A DNA stretch of 6,880 bases from Candidatus Eiseniibacteriota bacterium (GTDB taxonomy: Bacteria; Arandabacterota; Arandabacteria; Arandabacterales; Arandabacteraceae): the NCBI GenBank assembly GCA_030622265.1, contig JAUXGG010000087.1, positions 1 through 6,880 on the forward strand. Direction: 5' to 3'. The translations under genes were made by a program, and so were the position numbers. The notes under the pieces were generated by a model that worked only from the letters and a program-made list of their open reading frames with translations, did no database searches and was not told the DNA's origin. This document shows positions 1 to 6,528 of the stretch, piece by piece (the first letter of the stretch is position 1; the number at the start of each line of letters is the position of its first letter).

Positions 1-1815
1 CTTCCGTGTCGTACCCAACGCGGTCTTAAGATCGCTCGCCGTGGCCTCGCCGTGCTCCTTAAGATAGGCGGTCACCCGCTCCCGGCCGGCCTCGATCGCC
101 GACTCATGCATGAGGATGCCCGGCTCCAGCCTCACGATCTCGCCGTCCTCTATGAGGAGGGTGACAACCTTCTTGAAGGCCTCTGCAGGCACTCCCGCCT
201 TGCCTGCAAGATCCTTCTCCGAGGGGGGTCCAAACGGCTGTGCCTTGAGCAGACCTATGATCAGAGAGCGCGCCTTCTGCTCGGTGGGGCTGAGCTCCAC
301 CTCACCGCTTCCGGCCCTCACGCTTCCCTTCTTGCTGAAGATCTTCCCGCCCTCTTCCATCCTTCCCAGGACCCAGTTGAAGAAAGTCATCTCGACCGAG
401 CCCAATCGCTCCCTGAGCTCTTCCCGGGGCATGCCCCAGGTAAGCCGCTGACGCTTCTGGTATGCCTTGAGCGTCTCCTCGATCCTGGCCTCGAGACTTG
501 CAAGGGCTTCGACGTGCAGGTAGAGACCGGACGAAGGTTGAAAGACCCTGCCCTGCTCAACGAGGTGTCCCACCAGGGTCCCAAGCTGCTTTATGCCGCA
601 GCTCATCTTTATTCTCATCACATCCAGCCTGATCCCGAACTCTGCAGCCTTGATATGGCCTTCGACGATCCGGCCTATGTCCCCGGTCCTTAAGAGCTCC
701 AGGCGCGGAATGAGAGTCTTATCCCGCCGCCTGTATCTCGAGGCGAAGGGATCGAGTACCGTCCCGCCGCCTATGGTTCTCATGGGCGAATATGTTCTTA
801 TCACGAAGCGGTCGCCGAAGCCGGCGACAAGCGGGGTCTCAAGCATCACCTGGCCAAGACAGGATTCGCCGGGAGCGAGTTTCGCAACTCCCATGAAGCT
901 CGCGCGCCCCATCACCTCGCTCGCCCCGAGATGAAACCTGATCCTGGCCTTGCTCTTTAACCCCACGGGGGCGCCGGGCAAGAGCCTAATCTCCACATCG
1001 ACACGACTGGTAGCCTCGAAATCCCCCTGAGACACGACGCAATGGCCGCGTTCCACGTCACTCTTGTCGACGCCGTGCAACCCTATGGCGGTCCGCTGTC
1101 CTGCGAAGGCCTTCTCCACCTCACTACCGTGCACCTCGACGCTTCTTGCCCTGACAGGCTTGCCTCCGGGGAGCACCACGAGTTGGTCCTCTCTGGCGAT
1201 CACCCCCGACCAGAGCGTTCCGGTCACCACCGTCCCCCGCCCGGTTATGGTGAAGACCCGGTCCACGGGAAGCCGGACGGCCTCGCCGAGGGTGCGCTCC
1301 TCGATCCGTCCCACGATCTCATCAAGGGCCGCAAGAAGCTCTTCCTGCCCCTTCTCGCTCTTAACCGATGTGGAAATGACCGGGGATGCCTCGAAGGGTG
1401 TGTCCTTGATGAACTCCTCGACCTCCTCGCGCACCAGCTCCACCATGTCCTCATCCACGAGGTCGCTCTTGGTAAGGGCAAATACGCCGTGCCTGACTCC
1501 CAAGAGGGACACGATATCGAAATGCTCACGGGTCTGGGGCATTATCCCCTCATCGCAGGCAACCACGAAAAGCACCAGGTCGATGCCACCCACGCCCGCG
1601 AGCATGTTCTTGATGAAGCGCTCGTGGCCGGGGACATCAACGATACCCAGGTCTGCCCCGCCCGGAAGTTGAAGATGCGCAAACCCGAGTTCAATGGATA
1701 TGCCGCGCGCCTTCTCTTCCTCGAGCCGGTCGGTGTCGATACCTGTCATGGCTTTGATGAGGGCGGTCTTGCCATGATCGATGTGGCCTGCAGTTCCTAA
1801 GATGATGCGTCGCAT
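1..1815 (-). CDS. selB: Selenocysteine-specific translation elongation factor SelB (3' end cut by window edge)
   Basis: SelB is the GTPase that carries Sec-tRNA to the ribosome and binds the SECIS hairpin so that UGA is read as selenocysteine. I translated the minus strand from the ATG at 1815; the frame stays open for 605 codons to base 1, with no stop in the window. Residues 10-17 are the P-loop GHIDHGKT. Residues 30-45 are the SelB-type switch region ([16 protein letters not shown]), 60-65 are DVPGHE, and 115-118 are TKSD. EF-Tu-like domains II and III follow, including the SelB-typical [11 protein letters not shown] around 346-356. From about residue 365 onward the sequence resembles the winged-helix array that binds SECIS RNA. 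Known SelBs are about 610-640 residues, so only the last winged helix is probably missing. The start is supported by GGGGAG at 1830-1825, 9 nt upstream. It lies 74 nt downstream of murA. No frameshift is visible. Confidence 0.95.
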   Translation of the reverse strand, partial: MRRIILGTAGHIDHGKTALIKAMTGIDTDRLEEEKARGISIELGFAHLQLPGGADLGIVDVPGHERFIKNMLAGVGGIDLVLFVVACDEGIMPQTREHFDIVSLLGVRHGVFALTKSDLVDEDMVELVREEVEEFIKDTPFEASPVISTSVKSEKGQEELLAALDEIVGRIEERTLGEAVRLPVDRVFTITGRGTVVTGTLWSGVIAREDQLVVLPGGKPVRARSVEVHGSEVEKAFAGQRTAIGLHGVDKSDVERGHCVVSQGDFEATSRVDVEIRLLPGAPVGLKSKARIRFHLGASEVMGRASFMGVAKLAPGESCLGQVMLETPLVAGFGDRFVIRTYSPMRTIGGGTVLDPFASRYRRRDKTLIPRLELLRTGDIGRIVEGHIKAAEFGIRLDVMRIKMSCGIKQLGTLVGHLVEQGRVFQPSSGLYLHVEALASLEARIEETLKAYQKRQRLTWGMPREELRERLGSVEMTFFNWVLGRMEEGGKIFSKKGSVRAGSGEVELSPTEQKARSLIIGLLKAQPFGPPSEKDLAGKAGVPAEAFKKVVTLLIEDGEIVRLEPGILMHESAIEAGRERVTAYLKEHGEATASDLKTALGTTRK

Positions 1816-1845
1816 CCGGGCTTGCTCCCCAGGCATTCCTTGTCA

Positions 1846-1891
1846 AGGCCTATGTCAGAGACTTGCGCACGAGGCCTTACGGCGGAGGCCT
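1846..1891. repeat. Three AGGCCT palindromes in the murA-selB spacer
   Basis: The spacer between murA and selB (1816-1889) carries AGGCCT three times, at 1846-1851, 1872-1877 and 1886-1891. The last copy overlaps the murA stop codon. Because the hexamer is self-complementary, adjacent copies could pair as a short 6-bp hairpin with an 8-nt loop (1872-1891). No T-tract follows on the minus strand, so this does not look like an intrinsic terminator. It may be chance. I see no promoter in this spacer, and the rest is mainly the selB ribosome binding site. Confidence 0.3.
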
Positions 1892-3143
1892 ATTCAGGCA
1901 CGCGCTCCACCCTGGCGCCGAGGTTCCCGAGCTTCCGCTCGATGGCCTCGTAGCCTCTGTCTATATGATAGACCCTCGAAATATGGGTCTCGCCATCTGC
2001 GATAAGGCCGGCAAGTACCAGGGCCGCACTCGCCCGCAGGTCCGTGGCCATGACCGGAGCGCCGCTCAGGCGCCGGACATATCCCACGTGCGCCGTATTG
2101 GCCTCTATCTTGATCTTGGCCCCCATGCGCCTCAGCTCCGGCACGTGGCTGAACCGGTCTTTGAAGATGGACTCACTTATTATGCTGTTTCCCCGGGCTA
2201 CCGCCATCAGGGCCATGAACTGGGCCTGCATGTCGGTGGCAAATCCCGGATACGGTGCGGTGACCATGTCCACCGAATCGATGCGCCGCTTCCCCTTTAC
2301 CCGGATTGAGTGCTTTCCGGTTTCGATCTTGATGCCGCACTGGATGAGTTTCCTCGTAAGGGCGTCCACGTGCTCGGGAACGCAGTCCTCGATCTGGATG
2401 TCACCGGCCGTGATGGCTCCTGCCACCATGTAAGTACCGGTTTCAATCCTGTCAGGAATGATGCGGTAATCGGCGGCGCTGAGCTTCCGCACTCCTTCTA
2501 TCTCGATGGTCTCGGTGCCGGCCCCCTTTATCCTGGCCCCCATGCGGTTCAGGAACTCGGCGAGCGCGATTATCTCGGGTTCCTTTGCCGCGTTGCCTAT
2601 TACCGTGGTGCCGGAGGCGCGGCAGGCCGCCATCATGGTGTTTGCCGTCGCGCCCACGCTCGACATCGAGAACCGTATTGTCGCTCCCTTGAGCTTCCCT
2701 GCTTTGCCCAGGATGTAACCGTGCTCGATCTCAAGATCCGCACCCAGCTCCCTCATCGCGCGGATGTGAAGATCGACCGGCCTCGGACCCCAGGCGCATC
2801 CTCCGGGAAGCGAAACCCTGGCCTTGCCCTGAGCGGCAAGCAAGGGTCCTAATACATAGATCGAAGCCCTCATGGTTCGCACGAGTTCATATGGCGCCTC
2901 GTGGGAATTGATCCCGGAGGTATCGACCTGGAGCGTGTCACCCTCGAACTTGACCCTGGCGCCAAGGCGCTCCAGCACCTTGCCCATGGTGGTAACATCC
3001 CTCAGCCGGGGAACATTCTCTATCACCGACACGCCCCGGCAGAGCAGGCAAGCCGTCATCACTGGAAGCACCGCATTCTTGGCGCCTACTATCTTTACCT
3101 TTCCCTTGAGGCGGCGGCCGCCCTTGATAACGATCTTATCCAC
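1890..3143 (-). CDS. murA: UDP-N-acetylglucosamine 1-carboxyvinyltransferase MurA
   Basis: MurA catalyses the first committed step of peptidoglycan precursor synthesis in the cytoplasm: transfer of enolpyruvyl from PEP to UDP-GlcNAc. The protein is 417 residues, the usual family length (about 415-420). Visible residues include K22-N23 in GAKNAVLP, R92, the catalytic Cys116 in SLPGGC, the following GPRPVDLH, D304 in FATDMQAQ, and R396 in HIDRGYE. One small difference is a Trp right after the Cys-Ala (GGCAWG), where Ile is common. The start is GTG at 3143, overlapping the end of prmC by 8 nt. AGGGAG at 3157-3152 lies 8 nt upstream, so translational coupling to prmC is likely. The stop is TAG. 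The Cys rather than Asp at position 116 predicts a fosfomycin-sensitive enzyme (inference from known family behaviour). Some bacteria carry a second murA elsewhere; this cannot be judged here. Confidence 0.97.
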   Translation of the reverse strand: MDKIVIKGGRRLKGKVKIVGAKNAVLPVMTACLLCRGVSVIENVPRLRDVTTMGKVLERLGARVKFEGDTLQVDTSGINSHEAPYELVRTMRASIYVLGPLLAAQGKARVSLPGGCAWGPRPVDLHIRAMRELGADLEIEHGYILGKAGKLKGATIRFSMSSVGATANTMMAACRASGTTVIGNAAKEPEIIALAEFLNRMGARIKGAGTETIEIEGVRKLSAADYRIIPDRIETGTYMVAGAITAGDIQIEDCVPEHVDALTRKLIQCGIKIETGKHSIRVKGKRRIDSVDMVTAPYPGFATDMQAQFMALMAVARGNSIISESIFKDRFSHVPELRRMGAKIKIEANTAHVGYVRRLSGAPVMATDLRASAALVLAGLIADGETHISRVYHIDRGYEAIERKLGNLGARVERVPE

Positions 3144-4002
3144 TGGGTTTTCTCCCTATGACAACCCGGTCCTTCCCGGCCAGGTCCTGCATAATTGCCA
3201 TACACCTCAGTCCACAAGCTTCCACGAGCTCCCTGGCGCGCTTCCCCTGGTCTGCCCCGATCTCGAATGCCAGGAGACCGTCCTCTATGAGCAGAGACGC
3301 CGCCCCGGGTAAAATACCCTCAATAAAGGCCAAGCCATCGGGGCCGCCATCAAGAGCGATCCTCGGATCGTGATCTCTCACCTCGGGCTCGAGCCCCTCG
3401 ATGGCGCCGCTTTCAACATATGGAGGGTTGAAAATGACAGCATCGAATTGCGCACGCCCCTTACCACCTACATCAAGAAAACTCAACCCGTCGCCCACGA
3501 TAAAGTCCATCCTGGAGGCGACGCCGTTCATTATAGCATTCTCCCTGGCCAATTCCACAGCCTCAAGAGATATATCGGCTGCGACTACCGAGACATTCTC
3601 AAGGCAGCAGGCAATGGAGACGCCTACCACACCAGCGCCGGTGCAAAGATCGAGGATCCAGACCGGTCGGCCCCGCCTGACGATCATTATCACCATGTCG
3701 ACAAGCCTCTCGGTCTCAGGCCTGGGTATGAAAACCCCGGGCCGTACCTTGAACGGACGGGAGAAGAACTCCACCTCGCCGGTAAGATGCTGAAGCGGGA
3801 TGCGCCTGGAACGCCGGCGTGCAAGCTCAAGGGCACGTTCCTCTTGCACGTCGCTCACATCGCGTTGCCCGTGAAGATGAACCTGGCTCCGAGAAAGTCC
3901 CAGCGCGAGACCGACCAGGATGTCGGCATCCACTTCGGGGGACGGCACACCTGCATCGGCAAGCATGGCGCGGATCCTTGCAGTGAGGGAAGCTACATTC
4001 AC
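3136..4002 (-). CDS. prmC: Peptide chain release factor N5-glutamine methyltransferase PrmC (HemK)
   Basis: PrmC uses S-adenosylmethionine to methylate the glutamine of the GGQ motif in class I release factors, which raises peptide release activity. The 288-residue protein has a helical N-terminal release-factor-binding domain (about 1-85), then FIPRPET at 91-97. The SAM-binding loop DLCTGAGVVG is at 118-127, with Cys where Gly is usual. The catalytic NPPY is at 192-195, and the C-terminal half follows the Rossmann methyltransferase pattern. The start is GTG at 4002. An in-frame TGA at 4023-4021 rules out any longer protein, and GAG plus an AGGA lie just upstream as a modest ribosome site. 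The gene sits 128 nt downstream of its substrate gene prfA and overlaps murA by 8 nt. The stop is TAA. Confidence 0.95.
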   Translation of the reverse strand: MNVASLTARIRAMLADAGVPSPEVDADILVGLALGLSRSQVHLHGQRDVSDVQEERALELARRRSRRIPLQHLTGEVEFFSRPFKVRPGVFIPRPETERLVDMVIMIVRRGRPVWILDLCTGAGVVGVSIACCLENVSVVAADISLEAVELARENAIMNGVASRMDFIVGDGLSFLDVGGKGRAQFDAVIFNPPYVESGAIEGLEPEVRDHDPRIALDGGPDGLAFIEGILPGAASLLIEDGLLAFEIGADQGKRARELVEACGLRCMAIMQDLAGKDRVVIGRKPSG

Positions 4003-4131
4003 GCTATTCTCAATCCTGCTTCAGACCGGGCAGTCCCTTACCAGGCAGAGCCCGGCAGATCAAAGCCAGCCTTCGGAGGTTTGCGGCGCTCAATGCCCGG
4101 CAACCCGGGGCTCCGCACCTCAAAGCCCCGC
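4003..4131. other. GC-rich prfA-prmC spacer with inverted and direct repeats, no gene seen
   Basis: This is the longest spacer in the cluster. CCGGGC at 4026-4031 and GCCCGG at 4050-4055 form a 6-bp inverted repeat with an 18-nt loop. CCCGG-CAAC-CCGGG at 4096-4109 can form a 5-bp hairpin. TCAAAGCC occurs at 4060 and 4120, and again at 4132 within prfA's end. No T-run follows any hairpin and no AT-rich -10 element is visible, so neither a terminator nor a promoter is supported. It may be slack sequence generated by small duplications, or a weak structured mRNA spacer. Confidence 0.4.
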
Positions 4132-4142
4132 TCAAAGCCCGG
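4119..4142. repeat. 12-bp tandem duplication across the prfA stop codon
   Basis: Two adjacent 12-bp units, 4119-4130 and 4131-4142, differ only at the last base (ctcaaagccccg, then ctcaaagcccgg on the plus strand). On the coding strand the prfA stop TGA (4134-4132) is followed 9 nt later by a second in-frame TGA (4122-4120), a copy made by the duplication. The effect is a tandem stop. Confidence 0.75.
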
Positions 4143-5202
4143 CGGCCTTGATCTTCATCTCATTATCGTGAGCGGTCAGGGAATCTATGATATCATCGAT
4201 ATCCCCGGCAAGGATGCCTTCAAGCTTGTGAAGGGTGAGCCCGATCCTGTGATCGGTGACCCTTCCCTGGGGGAAATTGTAGGTCCTGATCTTCTCGCTC
4301 CGGTCGCCGGTGCCCACCTGCTGCCTGCGGTCGGTGGACCGCTCCTTCTCCTGGTCCTGAAGCATCTTGTCCAGAAGCCGTGAGCGGAGGACCTTAAGGG
4401 CCTTGGCCTTGTTCTTGTGCTGGGACTTCTCGTCCTGGCACTGAACCACGATGCCGGTGGGAACGTGGGTCACGCGGACGGCCGAATCCGTGGTATTGAC
4501 ACTCTGCCCGCCGGGTCCCGACGAACGGTAAACATCGACACGGAGCTCTTCGGGCTTGATGGCAACGTCGACCTCGCCGGCCTCGGCCAGGATGGCGACG
4601 GTCACTGCGGAGGTGTGAATCCTCCCCGATGATTCGGTCACCGGGACGCGCTGCACCCTGTGGACACCGCTTTCGTATTTCATCCTGCTATAGGCGCCCT
4701 GGCCCTCAACGGCGAAGATCACTTCTTTGTAACCACCGACGCCGGTGGGGCTGGAGCTTAAGATATCTACTTTCCAGCGCCGGCCTTCGGCATAGCGCGA
4801 GTACATCCTGAGGAGGTCGGCCGCAAAAAGAGCAGCTTCCTCCCCGCCCGTGCCTGCCCGTATCTCGACAATGGTGTTTTTCTCATCGCTGGGATCCTTG
4901 GGCAGGAGAAGCTCCTTGAGCTCGCGCTCGATTGTATCTTTCCTCTCGGTGAGAGTTTCAAGTTCAGTTTCTGCAAGTTCTATAAGTTCCTTCTCGTCAG
5001 AGGTCTCTACTATCTCCTCGGTACCCCTGATATCCGTTTCTACCTGCTCGTACTCCCCCGACTTGGTAACCAGAGGCTCGAGACCGCTTCTCTCTTTCGC
5101 ATATTTCAGCAGGAGATTGCGGTCGCTTATGACCTTCTGGTCGGCAAGGAGATTGTCGAGTTCTTCGAGTCTCTGTCGCGCTTTCTCAATTGCTTCCCGC
5201 AT
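4132..5202 (-). CDS. prfA: Peptide chain release factor 1 (RF1)
   Basis: RF1 recognises UAA and UAG in the ribosomal A site and triggers hydrolysis of peptidyl-tRNA. The 356-residue protein fits the family (about 355-360). Domain 1 is a charged helical region (1-100), followed by [10 protein letters not shown] (about 115-123). The codon-reading tripeptide is P187-V188-T189, a PxT motif diagnostic of RF1; RF2 would have [12 protein letters not shown] follows. The catalytic loop [10 protein letters not shown] has GGQ at 231-233, where Q233 is the PrmC target. I chose the ATG at 5202 because the residues match the family N-terminus and GGAGGT (5219-5214) lies 11 nt upstream. A longer frame to 5286 only translates the end of the preceding gene. 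It overlaps DUF1385 by 17 nt, which suggests coupling. The gene ends in TGA, a codon read by RF2 and not by RF1. Confidence 0.97.
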   Translation of the reverse strand: MREAIEKARQRLEELDNLLADQKVISDRNLLLKYAKERSGLEPLVTKSGEYEQVETDIRGTEEIVETSDEKELIELAETELETLTERKDTIERELKELLLPKDPSDEKNTIVEIRAGTGGEEAALFAADLLRMYSRYAEGRRWKVDILSSSPTGVGGYKEVIFAVEGQGAYSRMKYESGVHRVQRVPVTESSGRIHTSAVTVAILAEAGEVDVAIKPEELRVDVYRSSGPGGQSVNTTDSAVRVTHVPTGIVVQCQDEKSQHKNKAKALKVLRSRLLDKMLQDQEKERSTDRRQQVGTGDRSEKIRTYNFPQGRVTDHRIGLTLHKLEGILAGDIDDIIDSLTAHDNEMKIKAAGL

Positions 5203-6109
5203 CCTGGGTCGCCACCTCCACGCCGGTCGCGTGCCTACCGGTCGCGTGCTTAAGTGCTTCAAGCGCCACTTCGATTTGGTCATCACTCGGCTCCCTCGTG
5301 GTGAACCTCTGAAGCAGAAGTCCGGGAGCCGTCACTATCCTCATCAGGGCTCCACCCTGATGCTTGCCTGCGAATCTTATTACTTCATATGAAAGCCCGG
5401 CTATCAAGGGGACCGCAAGCAGTCTCCTCAGCCTGTCCACTATGTCCTCGGGCCTGCCCATGAATATGAACACGATCACGCTCACCACCATCACCACCAG
5501 CAGGAAACTCGTCCCGCACCGGGCGTGGCGCGTGGTGTAATTCCTAACGTTCTTCACGGTGAGATCGACGCCGGCCTCGAAGGCGTGGATCGACTTGTGC
5601 TCGGCGCCGTGGTACTCGAAGACCCGCCTCATCTCTTTCCAGGTGCTAAGGAGCATGAGATACGCAAAGAAGATCCCGAGCCGGATCACCCCGTCCACGA
5701 TATTAAAGAGCACGCTTCCCTTCACACCCACGAAATTGGCGATCACCATCGGGAGCCAGAAAAAGAGCAGAAGACCGACACCGAGGGCCACCACCACCGT
5801 CAAGCCCGTCCAGAGCGAGGTCTTCCAGTCCTTCTTCTCCATGACTTCCTCATCGCCCGCTGAGACCACCTCGGCAGAATAGGTGAGCGCGCCAATCCCG
5901 ATGAAGAGCTGCTCAAAGAGGTTCACGGCTCCCCTGATGACAGGGATTCCCAGAACCTTCTGCTTCTTCGAGAGGGATACGTACGGGCGGACCCTGGCTT
6001 CGATCTCGCCGTTCGTTCTGCGGACGCAGGTCGCGATGCGATCGGGGGACTTCATCATCACCCCTTCGATCACGGCCTGGCCGCCTACTGTGGGTTCTCT
6101 TGTTCCCAA
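5186..6109 (-). CDS. DUF1385 (YqhQ-type) integral membrane protein, function unknown
   Basis: The 307-residue protein shows the hallmarks of the DUF1385 family: [11 protein letters not shown] at 9-19, [17 protein letters not shown] at 164-180, and [10 protein letters not shown] at 194-203. About four hydrophobic segments are likely membrane helices, roughly 103-128, 140-156, 201-218 and 230-246 (the last contains AGLSYE). The His/Glu/Cys-rich HGAEHK and RCGTS motifs could bind a metal, but this is inference; I know of no established biochemical function. I place the start at TTG 6109, 10 nt after the rpmE stop, because the conserved GGQAVIEG motif begins eight residues in. AGG at 6121-6119 could serve as a weak ribosome site. 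The open frame runs back to an ATG at 6331, but that stretch only reads rpmE out of frame. Its 3' end overlaps prfA by 17 nt. The stop is TGA. Confidence 0.88.
   Translation of the reverse strand: MGTREPTVGGQAVIEGVMMKSPDRIATCVRRTNGEIEARVRPYVSLSKKQKVLGIPVIRGAVNLFEQLFIGIGALTYSAEVVSAGDEEVMEKKDWKTSLWTGLTVVVALGVGLLLFFWLPMVIANFVGVKGSVLFNIVDGVIRLGIFFAYLMLLSTWKEMRRVFEYHGAEHKSIHAFEAGVDLTVKNVRNYTTRHARCGTSFLLVVMVVSVIVFIFMGRPEDIVDRLRRLLAVPLIAGLSYEVIRFAGKHQGGALMRIVTAPGLLLQRFTTREPSDDQIEVALEALKHATGRHATGVEVATQDAGSN
5203..5220 (-). promoter_or_regulatory. prfA ribosome binding site inside the DUF1385 gene
   Basis: On the minus strand GGAGGTGG (5219-5212) precedes the ATG at 5202 by about 10-11 nt. It lies within the last codons of the upstream membrane-protein gene. 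It decides the prfA start against the upstream in-frame ATGs near 5286. Confidence 0.7.
5223..5252. repeat. 15-bp in-frame tandem duplication near the DUF1385 C-terminus
   Basis: Units 5223-5237 and 5238-5252 match at 14 of 15 bases (ccggtcgcgtgc followed by cta or tta). They encode [10 protein letters not shown] at residues 287-296. The duplication lies after the last membrane segment, in a tail that looks poorly constrained, and keeps the frame. Confidence 0.7.
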
Positions 6110-6119
6110 GCCTGACGAC

Positions 6120-6428
6120 CTACTTGTCCTGTTCCGGACCCTTTTCCTCTTCCTGTACCGTTTCCTGTTCCTGTACCGCTTCCTGTTCCTGTACCGCTTC
6201 CTGTTCCTGTACCGCTTCCTCTTCCTTGGCCTTAAGACCGTACTTCCTCCGGAACCGCTCGACCCTGCCTGCGGTATCGACCAGCTTCTGCTTGCCGGTG
6301 AAGTAAGGATGGCAGCTGGAACAGATTTCAACCCGGATCTCGGGGACTGTAGATCTGGTCTCGATCACATTGCCGCAAAGGCAAACGACCTTAGTCCTCA
6401 CGTACTTCGGGTGTATTCCCTTCTTCAA
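6120..6428 (-). CDS. rpmE: 50S ribosomal protein L31, zinc (C+) form with acidic repeat extension
   Basis: L31 bridges the central protuberance of the large subunit to the small-subunit head. Residues 1-65 are canonical: KKGIHPKY at the start, a Cys4 zinc site at C16, C18, C36 and C39, then [19 protein letters not shown]. The family is normally about 65-75 residues; this one has 102. The extra C-terminal tail starts as KAKEEE (66-71), continues as three AVQEQE units (72-89) and TVQEEE (90-95), and ends in KGPEQDK. The tail is strongly Glu/Gln-rich and would be disordered or helical. I chose TTG at 6428 because it gives the family N-terminus, a strong GAGGAGG (6445-6439) lies 10 nt upstream, and an in-frame TGA sits just beyond. 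The stop is TAG. DUF1385 begins 10 nt later. Confidence 0.95.
   Translation of the reverse strand: MKKGIHPKYVRTKVVCLCGNVIETRSTVPEIRVEICSSCHPYFTGKQKLVDTAGRVERFRRKYGLKAKEEEAVQEQEAVQEQEAVQEQETVQEEEKGPEQDK
6144..6215. repeat. 18-bp tandem repeat, four units, within rpmE
   Basis: Units lie at 6144-6161, 6162-6179, 6180-6197 and 6198-6215. The last three are identical (ttcctgttcctgtaccgc on the plus strand); the first differs at two bases. A degenerate fifth copy at 6216-6231 encodes AKEEE. Each unit adds six residues (AVQEQE) without shifting the frame. Perfect identity points to recent slippage or selection on copy number. Confidence 0.92.
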
Positions 6429-6438
6429 TTTCTCCGAA

Positions 6439-6445
6439 CCTCCTC
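6439..6445 (-). promoter_or_regulatory. rpmE ribosome binding site deciding a TTG start
   Basis: GAGGAGG on the minus strand lies 10 nt before the TTG at 6428. An in-frame TGA just upstream leaves no other start compatible with the L31 N-terminus. Confidence 0.75.
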
Positions 6446-6460
6446 ATTCAAGCATATAGA

Positions 6461-6490
6461 CTTCGGGGCGGCATCAGCCGCCCTCCGAAG
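6461..6490 (-). promoter_or_regulatory. Strong hairpin in the rpmE leader (candidate L31 leader element)
   Basis: On the minus strand CTTCGG (6490-6485), a 2-nt bulge (AG), GGCGGC (6482-6477), a TGAT loop (6476-6473), then GCCGCC (6472-6467) and CCGAAG (6466-6461) form a 12-bp stem. The hairpin ends about 15 nt before the rpmE Shine-Dalgarno sequence. The following bases (TCTATATGCTTG) are not a U-run, so a classical intrinsic terminator is unlikely. L31 leaders are known to regulate rpmE in other bacteria. It could instead be the end of rho mRNA or an RNA-processing site. The structure is seen; the role is inferred. Confidence 0.55.
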
Positions 6491-6499
6491 ACCTCATAT

Positions 6500-6528
6500 A
6501 ATCTAAACTAAGTGTTCATGGATTTCAA
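6500..6528 (-). promoter_or_regulatory. Possible sigma70-type promoter for rpmE
   Basis: On the minus strand TTGAAA (6528-6523) and TAGATT (6505-6500) are separated by 17 nt, in the AT-rich end of rho. Transcription would begin near 6493-6492, placing the leader hairpin at the extreme 5' end of the mRNA. The -10 matches only 4 of 6 bases and overlaps the rho end, so this is weak. Confidence 0.22.

Noticed and set aside
1042..1800. A 252-codon plus-strand open frame (with others at 52-693 and 1064-1672) opposite selB
   Set aside because: The minus strand here encodes an unbroken SelB with all GTPase motifs. The plus-strand frames show no recognisable family and are typical antisense frames in GC-rich coding DNA.
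3370..4383. A 337-codon plus-strand open frame spanning prmC and the end of prfA
   Set aside because: It runs antisense to two clear genes and their spacer, has no domain signature, and its sequence is rich in Gly/Pro/His as expected from a shadow frame.
5203..5286. Longer RF1 starting at ATG 5286
   Set aside because: The added residues ([13 protein letters not shown]...) are DUF1385 coding sequence read out of phase, do not match RF1, and the ATG at 5202 has a strong Shine-Dalgarno site.
6461..6490. The hairpin as a rho-independent terminator for rho
   Set aside because: No U-tract follows the stem on the minus strand (TCTATATGCTTG) and none on the plus strand, so a classical intrinsic terminator is not supported.
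5883..6506. Plus-strand frame with a FLFLYR hydrophobic repeat resembling a membrane protein
   Set aside because: It is the antisense reading of the rpmE 18-bp repeat and DUF1385 N-terminus; the hydrophobicity is a by-product of complementing Glu/Gln codons.
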